Shown piece by piece: positions 8,304-17,323 of a DNA stretch of 64,000 nucleotides (position 1 is its first letter; each line of letters opens with the position of its first letter). Source of the stretch: Verrucomicrobiia bacterium (lineage in GTDB: Bacteria > Verrucomicrobiota > Verrucomicrobiia > Limisphaerales > JADLHS01); NCBI GenBank assembly GCA_026125285.1, contig JAHCLO010000013.1:62001-126000 (forward strand). The letters run 5' to 3'. A program made the position numbers and the translations under genes. Under the pieces are notes generated by a model. The model was not told the origin of the DNA. It ran no database searches and saw only the letters and a list, made by a program, of their open reading frames with translations.

Positions 8304-9403
8304 TGGAACTTAACGACTTTCTGATTTCGCCGGCCGAGGTTGCCCGCCGCAAAGGCCCGCATGACCGTATTGTCATGTCCAGCCGCGTGCGTTTGGCACG
8401 CAATATACGCGAGGGGGTCTTCCCGGGCTGGGCCAAAAAGCCGGAAAGAGTCCGTGTGTTGGATCTGGTGCGTCCGGCTCTGGAGAGTCTGCCCGAACTG
8501 AAAGGGGCGTTCTCGGAATCCATGGAACATCTCAGCACCCTGGACAAGAACCTCCTCGTGGAACGCCACTTGATCAGCCGGGAACACGCCGCCAAGCGTG
8601 AGGGCAGCGGTCTGGTGCTGAATCGGGAGGAGAGCTTCTGTGTGATGATCAACGAGGAGGATCATCTACGCATTCAGGCCCTGCGCCCGGGGTTGCAGCT
8701 TCGCCAAGCGTGGGTGGCCGTGGACCACCTGGACTCCGTGCTGGAGAAGAAGTTGAACTACGCCTTCAGCCCCGAACTGGGTTACCTCACCGCCTGTCCC
8801 ACCAACCTCGGCACGGGCATTCGCGTGAGTGCGATGCTGCATCTGCCCGGGTTGGTGCTGGCGGAGCAAATCAACCCCATCATCCAGTCCGTGAACAAAC
8901 TTGGCCTGGCCGTGCGCGGACTTTATGGCGAAGGCACTGAGGCGTTGGGGAACGTTTTCCAGGTGTCCAACCAGATGACACTGGGCGAATCCGAAAGCAC
9001 CATTGTGGAACGCCTGGAGAAGGTGCTGGCCCAGATCATTGAGCACGAGGAGAACGCGCGGGCGACGTTGCTGGAGAAGAAGCCCAAGATGGTGCATAAC
9101 CACATTGGGCGGGCCTACGGGATTCTCGCCAATGCCCACAGCATTTCCTCCAAGGAAACCATGAATCTGCTCTCCCTGTTGCGGTTGGGCGTGGACCTGG
9201 GATCCTTCCCAAGCGTGGAACGATCGCTGGTGGATGAATTGATTCTAATGACCCAACCGGCCCATCTGCAAACCGTACATTCCGGCAAACTATCGGCCGA
9301 GGAGCGGGACTTGCTTCGGGCAGACATGTTGCGTGGACGATTGAAGCCGGTAAGCCGCCCGGTCGCGAAAACCGGCAGCGGATTGGACAAAGCAGACAAT
9401 TGA
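8303..9403 (+). CDS. mcsB: protein arginine kinase McsB
   Basis: A phosphagen-kinase fold enzyme that phosphorylates arginines on proteins, marking them for ClpC:ClpP degradation. The ATP-binding arginines are seen in IVMSSRVRLARNIREG (24-39). The catalytic-domain segments LTACPTNLGTGIRVS and RGLYGEGTEALGNVFQVSNQ match McsB. The 366-residue length is normal. ATG at 8303 overlaps the mcsA stop by one base; a GTG codon directly before it would add one residue. It acts with McsA, and the downstream ClpC in this operon is the expected unfoldase partner. Confidence 0.95.
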   Translation: MELNDFLISPAEVARRKGPHDRIVMSSRVRLARNIREGVFPGWAKKPERVRVLDLVRPALESLPELKGAFSESMEHLSTLDKNLLVERHLISREHAAKREGSGLVLNREESFCVMINEEDHLRIQALRPGLQLRQAWVAVDHLDSVLEKKLNYAFSPELGYLTACPTNLGTGIRVSAMLHLPGLVLAEQINPIIQSVNKLGLAVRGLYGEGTEALGNVFQVSNQMTLGESESTIVERLEKVLAQIIEHEENARATLLEKKPKMVHNHIGRAYGILANAHSISSKETMNLLSLLRLGVDLGSFPSVERSLVDELILMTQPAHLQTVHSGKLSAEERDLLRADMLRGRLKPVSRPVAKTGSGLDKADN

Positions 9404-9421
9404 TAGCAACTTGCAGCAGTT

Positions 9422-11923
9422 ATGGCAGACGATTCACTGAACAATTTCACCCCCCGCGCCCAGCAGGTGCTCGCCTTGGCCCGCAAGGAAGCCGACCGTT
9501 TCAATCACAATTTCGTCGGCACCGAGCATTTGCTCCTGGGCCTGATCAAATTGGGCCAGGGTGTGGCCGTCAACGTCCTCCAAAAACTGGGGTTGGATTT
9601 GGAAACGGTGCGCATGGAAGTCGAGAAACAGGTCGGCACTGGGCCGGACCAGAAGATGATTGGCAATATTCCCTACACGCCGCGCGTCAAGAAAGTGCTC
9701 GCGCTCGCGTCCAAGGAAGCGAAGGCGCTCAATCATACCTATGTGGGCACCGAGCACATCTTGCTGGGCCTGTTGCGCGAAGGCGACGGCGTGGCAGCGC
9801 GCGTGTTGAAAAACCTCGACGTGGACATTGAATTGACGCGGCAGGAGATTCTGAAGGAGTTGGATCCAAACTTCGCGGCGCAAGAAGAGCCGGCTTCCGG
9901 CGAAACCTCCGACAAACCATCCGGCCCTGGCGACAAGAAAGGCGAAGTAAAAACGCCGGCGCTCAAGGCGTTTGGCCGTGACCTGACAGAAATTGCCCGC
10001 AAGGGCGAAATGGACCCCGTGATCGGTCGGCGCAGCGAAATCGAGCGGGTGATTCAGATCCTTTGTCGCCGCACGAAGAACAATCCCGTCCTGCTCGGCG
10101 AGGCCGGCGTGGGCAAGACCGCCATTGTGGAAGGACTCGCGCAGGAAATCGCCCGCGGCAATGTACCCGAATTGTTGCTCACCAAGCGCGTCATCACTTT
10201 GGACCTTGCGTTGATGGTGGCGGGGACCAAGTATCGTGGCCAGTTCGAGGAACGCATCAAAGCCGTGATGGATGAAATCCGCCGCGCCAAGAACATCATC
10301 CTGTTTATTGATGAGTTGCATACCATCGTCGGCGCGGGATCGGCGGAAGGCACCATGGATGCCTCGAACATCATCAAACCCGCTTTGAGTCGCGGTGAAA
10401 TGCAGTGTGTCGGCGCCACCACGCTCAACGAATACCGCAAGTACATTGAGAAGGATGCCGCCCTGGAACGCCGCTTCCAGTCCGTCAAAGTCGAAGCCCC
10501 TTCCATTGAAGACGCGGTGGAAATTCTCAAAGGTCTGCGACCCAAGTACGAAGAACACCACAAAGCGGAATTCACCGACAAGGCCGTCGAGGCGTCCGTC
10601 AAGTTGTCCGATCGTTATATCACGGATCGTTTCCTGCCCGACAAGGCGATTGACGTGCTGGACGAGGCCGGCTCGCGCGCCCGGATCAGCACCATGACGC
10701 GCCCGCCCGAAGTCAAAGGCATCGAAGGCGAAATCGAGGAAATTAAATCCCGCAAAGAGCGCGCCATCAAGAATCAGGATTTCGAGGGCGCCGCCGCCAT
10801 GCGCGACAAGGAGAAGCAAGCCAAGGAACACTTGGAAACTGTGCTCCGCGAATGGCGCGCCAGCCGCGAGGAGAAGCGCGTGGTGGTGGACGAGGACGAC
10901 ATCCTCCAGATTGTCTCCAAATGGACCGGCGTCCCCCTCCAGCGCATGGAACAGGGGGAGATGGACCGCTTGCTCGCCGTCGAAGGTGAAATGGAGAAAG
11001 TGGTCATCGGTCAGCGTGAAGGCGTCAACGCCATCTGCAAAGCATTGCGACGTTCGCGCGCGGACCTGAAAGACCCGCGCCGCCCCATCGGCACCTTCCT
11101 GTTGCTGGGCCCCACCGGTGTCGGCAAGACTCTCCTCGCCAAAACGCTCGCGGAACAAATGTTCGGCGACACCAAATCGCTCATTCAACTCGATATGAGC
11201 GAATACATGGAGAAGTTCAACGTCTCGCGCCTCATCGGTTCGCCGCCCGGTTACGTCGGCTACGAGGAAGGCGGCCAACTCACCGAACAAGTGCGGCGCA
11301 AGCCCTACTCGGTGGTTCTCTTTGATGAAATCGAGAAAGCTCACCCCGACGTGTGGAACATGCTGCTCCAAATTCTCGAAGAGGGCAAACTCACCGACAA
11401 CGTGGGCCGCGTGGTCAATTTCCGCAACACAATCATCCTGATGACCTCCAACGTCGGCTCGGACACCATCCGGCGGCAGTCCACGCTCGGTTTCTCGCCC
11501 ATCACGGACGAGAGCAGCTACGAAAAGATGCGGGACAAGATCCTGGATGAGTCCAAGAAGGTCTTCCGGCCCGAGTTTCTCAACCGGCTGGACGATGTCA
11601 TCGTGTTTCGCTCGCTCACCAAGCCGGACCTCATTAACATCCTCGACTTGGAAATCTCCAAGGTACTGGTTCGCCTCAAGACCCGGAACATTCGCCTGGA
11701 ACTCGACGAGAAAGCCAAGGATTTTCTGGTGGAGAAAGGTTACGATCCGCAGTACGGCGCGCGCCCAATGCGTCGGGCGGTGGAACGCTTCCTCGAAGAC
11801 CCGCTGGCCGAGGAAATCCTCCGCGGTCACTTGCACGAAGGAGAACCCATCCAGGTGACGTCGGATAAGGAGAAGCTGGTGTTCAACCAGACCACGGCCG
11901 CTGAAGGCGCGCTTTCAAGCTGA
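9422..11923 (+). CDS. clpC: ATP-dependent Clp protease ATP-binding subunit ClpC
   Basis: Hsp100/AAA+ unfoldase of 833 residues. Two Clp_N repeats (residues about 5-145, each with F(V/Y)GTEH and LLGL) are the region where phospho-arginine tags bind in Bacillus. The first AAA+ module has Walker A GEAGVGKT near 225 and Walker [13 protein letters not shown]-containing middle domain lies at about 435-480 ([20 protein letters not shown]). The second AAA+ module has GPTGVGKT near 562 and sensor/arginine-finger segments. The LGF loop in STLGFSP fits ClpP docking. It starts 18 bases after mcsB. No terminator is obvious in the 74 bases before the convergent dehydrogenase gene. Confidence 0.97.
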   Translation: MADDSLNNFTPRAQQVLALARKEADRFNHNFVGTEHLLLGLIKLGQGVAVNVLQKLGLDLETVRMEVEKQVGTGPDQKMIGNIPYTPRVKKVLALASKEAKALNHTYVGTEHILLGLLREGDGVAARVLKNLDVDIELTRQEILKELDPNFAAQEEPASGETSDKPSGPGDKKGEVKTPALKAFGRDLTEIARKGEMDPVIGRRSEIERVIQILCRRTKNNPVLLGEAGVGKTAIVEGLAQEIARGNVPELLLTKRVITLDLALMVAGTKYRGQFEERIKAVMDEIRRAKNIILFIDELHTIVGAGSAEGTMDASNIIKPALSRGEMQCVGATTLNEYRKYIEKDAALERRFQSVKVEAPSIEDAVEILKGLRPKYEEHHKAEFTDKAVEASVKLSDRYITDRFLPDKAIDVLDEAGSRARISTMTRPPEVKGIEGEIEEIKSRKERAIKNQDFEGAAAMRDKEKQAKEHLETVLREWRASREEKRVVVDEDDILQIVSKWTGVPLQRMEQGEMDRLLAVEGEMEKVVIGQREGVNAICKALRRSRADLKDPRRPIGTFLLLGPTGVGKTLLAKTLAEQMFGDTKSLIQLDMSEYMEKFNVSRLIGSPPGYVGYEEGGQLTEQVRRKPYSVVLFDEIEKAHPDVWNMLLQILEEGKLTDNVGRVVNFRNTIILMTSNVGSDTIRRQSTLGFSPITDESSYEKMRDKILDESKKVFRPEFLNRLDDVIVFRSLTKPDLINILDLEISKVLVRLKTRNIRLELDEKAKDFLVEKGYDPQYGARPMRRAVERFLEDPLAEEILRGHLHEGEPIQVTSDKEKLVFNQTTAAEGALSS

Positions 11924-11997
11924 CGCTTCCAAAATGTCATCCTCAGACGCTCATCGCCTTGAATATCTTGGACCGATCGCAGATCACCAACGGTGAA

Positions 11998-14499
11998 TCA
12001 GGCAAGAATCCTCCTCCGCTCAGGATCGTAAGGCGGACGCAAATATGCCGTGGCCGGATAGCGCCGGCCGGAGACATTGATCTCGAACCGCCCGGACTGG
12101 ACGAACTCCGGTGTAACGACTCCTGAGTGGCTCACATACCCCATCGCAATGGCACCACCAACCGAATGACCGTAAGAGCCGGAGGTTGTGTAGCCCACGG
12201 GCTTGTCGTCGCGATAAATGGGCTCGCTGCCCCAGAGTACCGGCTCGGGATCTTCGAGAACAAAAACCACAAGCCTCCGCTTCACACCGGCCTGCTTTTG
12301 CGCCAACAGAGCTTCGCGGCCGAGGAAGGGCTTGTTCCAATCAATCGCGAAGCCAAGGCCGGCTTCCAATGGCGTGTCGTCTGGCGAAAGTTCCGCGCCC
12401 CACGCGCGATAGCCTTTCTCCAGTCGCAGCGAATTGATGGCGTAGTGGCCGGCATTGGTAACGCCCAGGTCGGTCCCTGCGGTCATGATCGTGTCATAGA
12501 CGAGCGCGGCTTGCTCCATTGGCGCGTGCAATTCCCAGCCCAGTTCACCAACGTAGGTGAGGCGCACAGCCCGGACAGTCGCGTGGCCGACGCTGATGAT
12601 TCTGGAAGCGAGAAAAGGAAACGCGGCATGGGAAAGATCGGCATCCGTTACGCGGTTGAGCAGCGTGCGCGCGTTCGGGCCCATCACACCAATGATGCTG
12701 TAGGCACTCGTAACGTCCACAAGCTCCGCCCGTTCACCCGTGCGCAGATTGCTCGTGATCCAGTCGAAGTCACGCACGGTCTGCGAACTGCCGGTGATGA
12801 TGAAATACTCGCACGGACTGGTACGAACCACTGTGAGGTCGCTCTCGAATCCGCCCCGTTCGTTGAACAAGCCGGTGTAAACCGCCTGGCCGATGGGCAC
12901 GTCCACGTTGTTGCCGCAAAGCCGTTGGAGGACATTGACCACATCCTCGCCCTTGAAGACGAACTTGGAAAAGCCGGTCTGGTCGAACACGGCGACGTTA
13001 TCGCGCGTGGCGCGATGCTCGGCGGCGTGATTGGCAAACCAGTTTTGGCGGCCGAAGCTGTATTCCATTACGGGTTTCTCAGCGTAGCCGCCGATGAAAA
13101 AAGACGGCGCTTCGGAGGCTGGAGGCGTGCTCGCGCCGTTACCACGGCGGCTGCGCGCGAACCAGTTTGGCCGCTCCCAGCCGTTCTTCACGCCAAAGCA
13201 GGCGCCTTGCGCCGCGAGGCGATCATGCAACGGTGACTTGCGCAAGTTGCGACCGGTTTCGAGTTCGCGATTCGGCCAGGCCATCTGGTAATGCAGCCCC
13301 AGCACTTCGGTCACGCGCTCACGCAGGAACGCGCGGTTGTTGGCCCACGAACCGAAGCGGCGCACGTCCACGGACCACAAATCCATCGTCGGCCGGCCTT
13401 CCAGGATCCATTCGGCGAGATACTTTCCCGCGCCGCCGGAACTCGCGATGCCGATGGAGTTGAAGCCCGTCATCACAAAGAGATTCCGCAGTTCCGGGGT
13501 TTCGCCCATGAGCCAGTTGTTGTCGGGCGTGAAGCTTTCCGGACCGTTGACAAATTTCTCGAACCCGCATTTCTCCAACGCCGGAATGCGCCATCTTCCT
13601 CCCGCCAACGGCTCCTGATATTTTTCCCAATCGGGATCCAGCAGCTTGAAGCTGAAGTCGTCGGGAATCTTCTCCACCCACCAAGGCTTGGTGAATTTTT
13701 GAAACGCGCCCAGCATGATGGCGTTGCCCTCGCCGCGGAAGTAGATGCACAGATCCGGGTCGCGGCCTAGCGGCAGTTCGTCGTAAGCACCCTCAATCGG
13801 TTCGGTAACAATGTAATGATGCTCGACGGGATACAACGGTAGATTGACGCCACAGCGCAAACCGAATTCGCGCGACCACATGCCACCGGTCAGCACGATA
13901 CACTCGGCCTTGATGCTGCCCTGATCGGTTATGACCCCGGTAACGCGTCCGGCCTTTTGTTCAAGGGCCAGCACCCGCACGCCTTCGATAATCTTCGCAC
14001 CACGTTGCTGCGCACCTTTGGCGAGCGCCACGGGGACTTCCTTGGGAATGACCTTGCCGTCATGCGGCAGCCACGCCGCCCCGAGCAGATCGTCGTTGCG
14101 CATCAACGGCCAGCGATGCTGCGCTTCCTCCGCGCTGATGATGTGCGCCTCAACCCCCATCAATTCCGCCATTGCACAAGTGCGCTCAAGTTGAATCATC
14201 CGATCCTTTGATTTGCCGACAATCACGCTGCCCACTTGTTTCCAGCCGACGGAGTGGCCGGTTTCTTTTTCCAGACCGGCGTAAAGTTCCGCGCTGGCCA
14301 TGTTGATCCGCGTCATCGTGTTGGTGGTCCTCAAGCGTCCGACCATTCCGGCGGCGTGCCACGTTGTGCCACCGCCGAGTTGGTTTTGCTCCAACAACAG
14401 CACGTTTTTACGGTCAAGCTTGGTCAGATGATAAGCAACGCTGGCGCCGGCAATGCCGCCGCCGATGATCACAATTTCCGCTTCTGAGGGTAGAGTCAT
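11998..14499 (-). CDS. FAD-dependent oxidoreductase fused to a GcvT domain (sarcosine/dimethylglycine dehydrogenase-like)
   Basis: The N-terminal DAO-type FAD domain starts with EIVIIGGGIAGASVAYHLTK and GGGTTWHAAGMVG, the signature of mitochondrial-type sarcosine and dimethylglycine dehydrogenases. The second half from about residue 430 (MEYSFGRQNWF, then VFDQTGFSKFVFKG) is a folate-binding GcvT/aminomethyltransferase domain ending in the barrel-like C-terminus. The 833-residue length matches this fused class. It would oxidatively demethylate N-methylglycines and pass the one-carbon unit to tetrahydrofolate. ATG at 14499 is used; a TTG two codons upstream is less likely. It is convergent with clpC; no glycine-betaine genes are adjacent, so the exact substrate is uncertain. 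Confidence 0.88.
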   Translation of the reverse strand: MTLPSEAEIVIIGGGIAGASVAYHLTKLDRKNVLLLEQNQLGGGTTWHAAGMVGRLRTTNTMTRINMASAELYAGLEKETGHSVGWKQVGSVIVGKSKDRMIQLERTCAMAELMGVEAHIISAEEAQHRWPLMRNDDLLGAAWLPHDGKVIPKEVPVALAKGAQQRGAKIIEGVRVLALEQKAGRVTGVITDQGSIKAECIVLTGGMWSREFGLRCGVNLPLYPVEHHYIVTEPIEGAYDELPLGRDPDLCIYFRGEGNAIMLGAFQKFTKPWWVEKIPDDFSFKLLDPDWEKYQEPLAGGRWRIPALEKCGFEKFVNGPESFTPDNNWLMGETPELRNLFVMTGFNSIGIASSGGAGKYLAEWILEGRPTMDLWSVDVRRFGSWANNRAFLRERVTEVLGLHYQMAWPNRELETGRNLRKSPLHDRLAAQGACFGVKNGWERPNWFARSRRGNGASTPPASEAPSFFIGGYAEKPVMEYSFGRQNWFANHAAEHRATRDNVAVFDQTGFSKFVFKGEDVVNVLQRLCGNNVDVPIGQAVYTGLFNERGGFESDLTVVRTSPCEYFIITGSSQTVRDFDWITSNLRTGERAELVDVTSAYSIIGVMGPNARTLLNRVTDADLSHAAFPFLASRIISVGHATVRAVRLTYVGELGWELHAPMEQAALVYDTIMTAGTDLGVTNAGHYAINSLRLEKGYRAWGAELSPDDTPLEAGLGFAIDWNKPFLGREALLAQKQAGVKRRLVVFVLEDPEPVLWGSEPIYRDDKPVGYTTSGSYGHSVGGAIAMGYVSHSGVVTPEFVQSGRFEINVSGRRYPATAYLRPPYDPERRRILA

Positions 14500-15004
14500 A
14501 ATCAATCAGGTCGTGGTCCGCTGCCCCAACTTAAGGCAGATGAATGTGCTCATCACTGGTCCGAGCGCAGTTCGTTGGGTTATTGAAACCGGAGTTTATT
14601 GAAAGCGGCTGATTCCACAATCCCCGGTTTTGTCAGTCCACGTCAGACCATGAACTGTTGCGGAATTCGGCGGAGCAATCCGCCGAGTGACTCCACCCAC
14701 TTCAGTCATGACGGAGTCAGCACCATCCGGCAAAGCCGGTGGACTGGGAAAGGCGGATTGGCACCAGGCCGTTCAACCTCAGGGCGACGCCACTCTGCAA
14801 ACCGGGAGCCATCGGTGCATGTTCGTAGGTTGGCTGAGTTTGGCTGCAGCGCGTCTTCAACTGTTCAGTTATTTTGACAATTTTGCACTTCTTTGCAGCT
14901 TCCGCACTGCCCCGTGTTGGCACAACTCTTCGTGCTGGCAGTTATGCCCCCTCACCCAAGCTCGCGGAACCCGCAATCTTGGAACAAATTCCATAAGAAA
15001 CGTA
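14500..15004. other. 505-bp intergenic region with one perfect hairpin
   Basis: No open frame here looks like protein. The one clear structure is a perfect 8-bp hairpin at 14667-14686 (TCGGCGGA, loop GCAA, TCCGCCGA), a GNRA-type tetraloop. Directly after it GACTCC and GGAGTC form a second short inverted repeat. There is no T tract. It could be an untranslated leader or a small RNA, but nothing recognisable supports either. Confidence 0.4.
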
Positions 15005-15033
15005 TTGACTGAATCCCTTGACCTGTCTATTGT
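15005..15033 (+). promoter_or_regulatory. candidate promoter for the PEP-CTERM gene
   Basis: TTGACT (5/6), a 17-base spacer, then TATTGT (4/6). This predicts a 5' leader of roughly 50 bases before the ATG at 15090. Confidence 0.42.
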
Positions 15034-15089
15034 AGCCGCACAGTATTTATCAGGAACAACGGTTTTACCTTAAACAGAAAGCCTTGAAT

Positions 15090-15782
15090 ATGACCAACAA
15101 GATTCGCAAGAAGCTTCAGATTGTGGCAACCCTGACGCTGGCGCTGGCTCTCAACGCATCGGCAGTGGTGGTATATGATAACTCGATCACGGATCTGGAA
15201 ACACGGGTCGCGGTTGGCTTGGGTACGGAAGTCGGTGATGAGATAACACTCACCGCTGGCCCCGAGCGGTACCTGACAGATTTTTCTTTCGAGTATTATT
15301 TGTTGAATGGCGGCAGCGGTATTGGCACACCCGTTGGCACGCCACTAGTGACGGTAAGCTTCTATCTCAATGACGGGCCGTTGTTCAACGGTTATGAAAC
15401 CCCAGGTACAGCGCTCTGGACCAGCACCCCGTTCGCGCTCACCACCCTTACGGAACGCCAAACGCTCAACTTCGACGCCAGCGATTTTGGCGGCGAGCCG
15501 CTCTTCATCCCGGTGGATACCTTCACTTGGGCGGTTTCAATCTCCGGCTTGGGTGCGGGCGATGATTTCGGCTTGGATGTTTACGGCCCGGTTGCGGTAG
15601 GATCCAGCTTCCCGGACTACTGGCTAAACAGCGGTGGTTCTTGGTCTTTGTTGGCCACCGATGTGCCCATCAATTTTGCCGCGAAGTTTGAAGCTGTTGT
15701 TCCCGAACCTTCCACTGCCGTCATCGCCATCTTGGGCGGCTTGGGGCTGTTCGCTGTGGGTCGTCGCATGCGCAAATCTTAA
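15090..15782 (+). CDS. PEP-CTERM sorting domain protein
   Basis: An exported protein of 230 residues. The signal peptide is MTNKIRKKLQIVATLTLALA with cleavage near NASA/VVVYD. The C-terminus carries VPEPSTAVIAILGGLGLFAV followed by the basic GRRMRKS: the Pro-Glu-Pro motif, one membrane span and a positive tail recognised by exosortase. The body is a beta-rich domain (DNSITDLETRVAVGLGTEVGDE, PERYLTDFSFEYYL) like other choice-of-anchor PEP-CTERM proteins. ATG at 15090 is preferred to an in-frame TTG two codons earlier. It is monocistronic, with a promoter and a strong terminator. No exosortase gene is present in the window. Confidence 0.9.
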   Translation: MTNKIRKKLQIVATLTLALALNASAVVVYDNSITDLETRVAVGLGTEVGDEITLTAGPERYLTDFSFEYYLLNGGSGIGTPVGTPLVTVSFYLNDGPLFNGYETPGTALWTSTPFALTTLTERQTLNFDASDFGGEPLFIPVDTFTWAVSISGLGAGDDFGLDVYGPVAVGSSFPDYWLNSGGSWSLLATDVPINFAAKFEAVVPEPSTAVIAILGGLGLFAVGRRMRKS

Positions 15783-15804
15783 TGTAGTCTCAATTCCAAT
15801 GACG

Positions 15805-15834
15805 CGCACCGGTCCAAAACCGGTGCGTTTTTTT
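15805..15834 (+). terminator. strong intrinsic terminator after the PEP-CTERM gene
   Basis: A perfect 8-bp stem CGCACCGG / CCGGTGCG with a 7-base loop is followed by seven Ts, 22 bases after the stop codon. Confidence 0.93.
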
Positions 15835-15874
15835 GTACTGGCCGGAGCCGGAAGGAGTCTGCGCCCAGATTCGG

Positions 15875-17323
15875 TCAGGGAATGACCACGGCGCGGAACA
15901 GTTGGTTCGGAGCGTCCCCGCCGTTCAAATTCGTGAAATTGAACAGGCCGTTGACGAGCTGATTTGTCAGTAGCGGGGACCAAACGGTCAGGTTGGTGGA
16001 GGCTTCAATGATGAATCCCGTCGGCGCTAAGCCCGAGAGCTGAAAAGCAAATCCCGATTCACCCAGCCATCGTGGGTTGCCGATTTCCAAGTACGGCAGA
16101 GTGACGTCCGCAGTCCAACCGATAGTCTGGATGAGGGCGTTCGCGGGGTCCGTGCGCACGAACGGAGTTGGATCCATGATCTGCACGCTGACGGCATTGG
16201 TTCCGCTGCGGAGCAATTCCGGAAGGATTTGGAAAGTGTCTCCACTAGCGTCCGGACACGGCACGCCGTTGGTAAACCACTGGATACTTAGGACCTGACC
16301 CGCAGGCTGAAGCACATCCACCTTGAAATCCAACATTTCGCGGCTGGTCACATGAAGATGTGCGGCAACCGGTGAGTGAGCCTCCACGGGGCGCACCACC
16401 CGATAGAATGACAGCACCAGCGCTTCCGTGCAAACCTCACAAAAGCCGACTCCGTTGTTTCCCATGCGACAATTTAGCTTTGGACGGTACCAGCCGGTTT
16501 CATGATAGTGAGCGCCTTCGAACAAACCGACACGATCGGCGAACTGGCCGAGCGGCGGCGTCGGCACCGGGGTATCCGCCGCAATCCAAGCGTTCCATTT
16601 AATCGCAGCACGGTTGGTTTCCCGGGTGGTGTTTGGCTCCTCGATGTCGGGAAAGCCAGGGTAGGCCATTGTATATTCGTCCCCCAGCCCGGCCAGCACG
16701 TGTCCTGACTCATGTACGATGATGTCCGCCATGCTGTTGGGCGAAACTGAACTGATGGCCACGCCGCCGCCGCCATCTGATCCACCCACCGTATGGTCGT
16801 TCACGAGCATCACCGCGAGATGGCAATCCGGCACCAACGCGGCAAGCAATGCCGCCACCCGCCCCTGCCCGTTGCCGTAATCGGGATCAAACTCGTTGGG
16901 CGGGATACTGATGAGATAGTCGGAATAGCCGTACGTGCTGTTGAAGTACGTGTCGCGGAAACCTCCAGCCCCGTTGATGGGATGATCCGAGCCGGACTGC
17001 ACCGACGGTACGGCGATCGCATACGCGTTGAAGTAGGCCTGATACTCGGCGAAAGGTTGACCACTCAAAAGGTGTTGCAGCGCGTTCGTAGCGTGCGACA
17101 GAAAGCTGCCGTATTCATTGGTGCGATAGCCCTCCGCCAAAAAAACCACGTTCACCCGGTTGGAACTCGGCCCATTGATCAGCATGGCTGAAAAATTCGT
17201 CTGACTCCAACCTTCCCCGGGAACAGCGCCAAACCATGCCGCAGCGAGGAGGGCAACGCCCCTTCTCAATCCAATGCCCCGGCTTCTTCGACCAAGGCCA
17301 GCTTGCCGGAGCATTCTCATCAT
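15875..17323 (-). CDS. secreted M64-family metallopeptidase with shared C-terminal tail
   Basis: A 482-residue exported zinc peptidase of the M64 (IgA peptidase) type. A basic/hydrophobic signal segment (RRGVALLAAAWFGAVPGEGWS) precedes the conserved start NRVNVVFLAEGYR. The zinc motif is HESGHVLAGLGDEY: His204, Glu205 and His208, with the downstream Gly-Asp-Glu. AISSVSPNSMADIIVHE before it is also typical. After the catalytic domain comes an Ig-like stretch and the C-terminal tail (FIIEASTNLTVWSPL...LFRAVVIP) shared with seven other proteins here. Its ATG overlaps the stop of the beta-helix gene by four bases (ATGA at 17320-17323), so the two are probably co-translated. The substrate is unknown. 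Confidence 0.85.
   Translation of the reverse strand: MMRMLRQAGLGRRSRGIGLRRGVALLAAAWFGAVPGEGWSQTNFSAMLINGPSSNRVNVVFLAEGYRTNEYGSFLSHATNALQHLLSGQPFAEYQAYFNAYAIAVPSVQSGSDHPINGAGGFRDTYFNSTYGYSDYLISIPPNEFDPDYGNGQGRVAALLAALVPDCHLAVMLVNDHTVGGSDGGGGVAISSVSPNSMADIIVHESGHVLAGLGDEYTMAYPGFPDIEEPNTTRETNRAAIKWNAWIAADTPVPTPPLGQFADRVGLFEGAHYHETGWYRPKLNCRMGNNGVGFCEVCTEALVLSFYRVVRPVEAHSPVAAHLHVTSREMLDFKVDVLQPAGQVLSIQWFTNGVPCPDASGDTFQILPELLRSGTNAVSVQIMDPTPFVRTDPANALIQTIGWTADVTLPYLEIGNPRWLGESGFAFQLSGLAPTGFIIEASTNLTVWSPLLTNQLVNGLFNFTNLNGGDAPNQLFRAVVIP

Noticed and set aside
9434-11836. 800-codon open frame antisense to clpC
   Set aside because: A shadow of codon bias in a GC-rich conserved gene; the sequence is His/Gln/Phe-rich with no motif, while clpC is unmistakable.
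14599-14877. Small protein in the 14.5-15 kb gap
   Set aside because: Overlapping frames with no signal, motif or ribosome site; composition looks non-coding.
15090-15782. Local exosortase system with the PEP-CTERM protein
   Set aside because: No multi-span exosortase or EpsH-like gene anywhere in the window; the sorting enzyme must be elsewhere.
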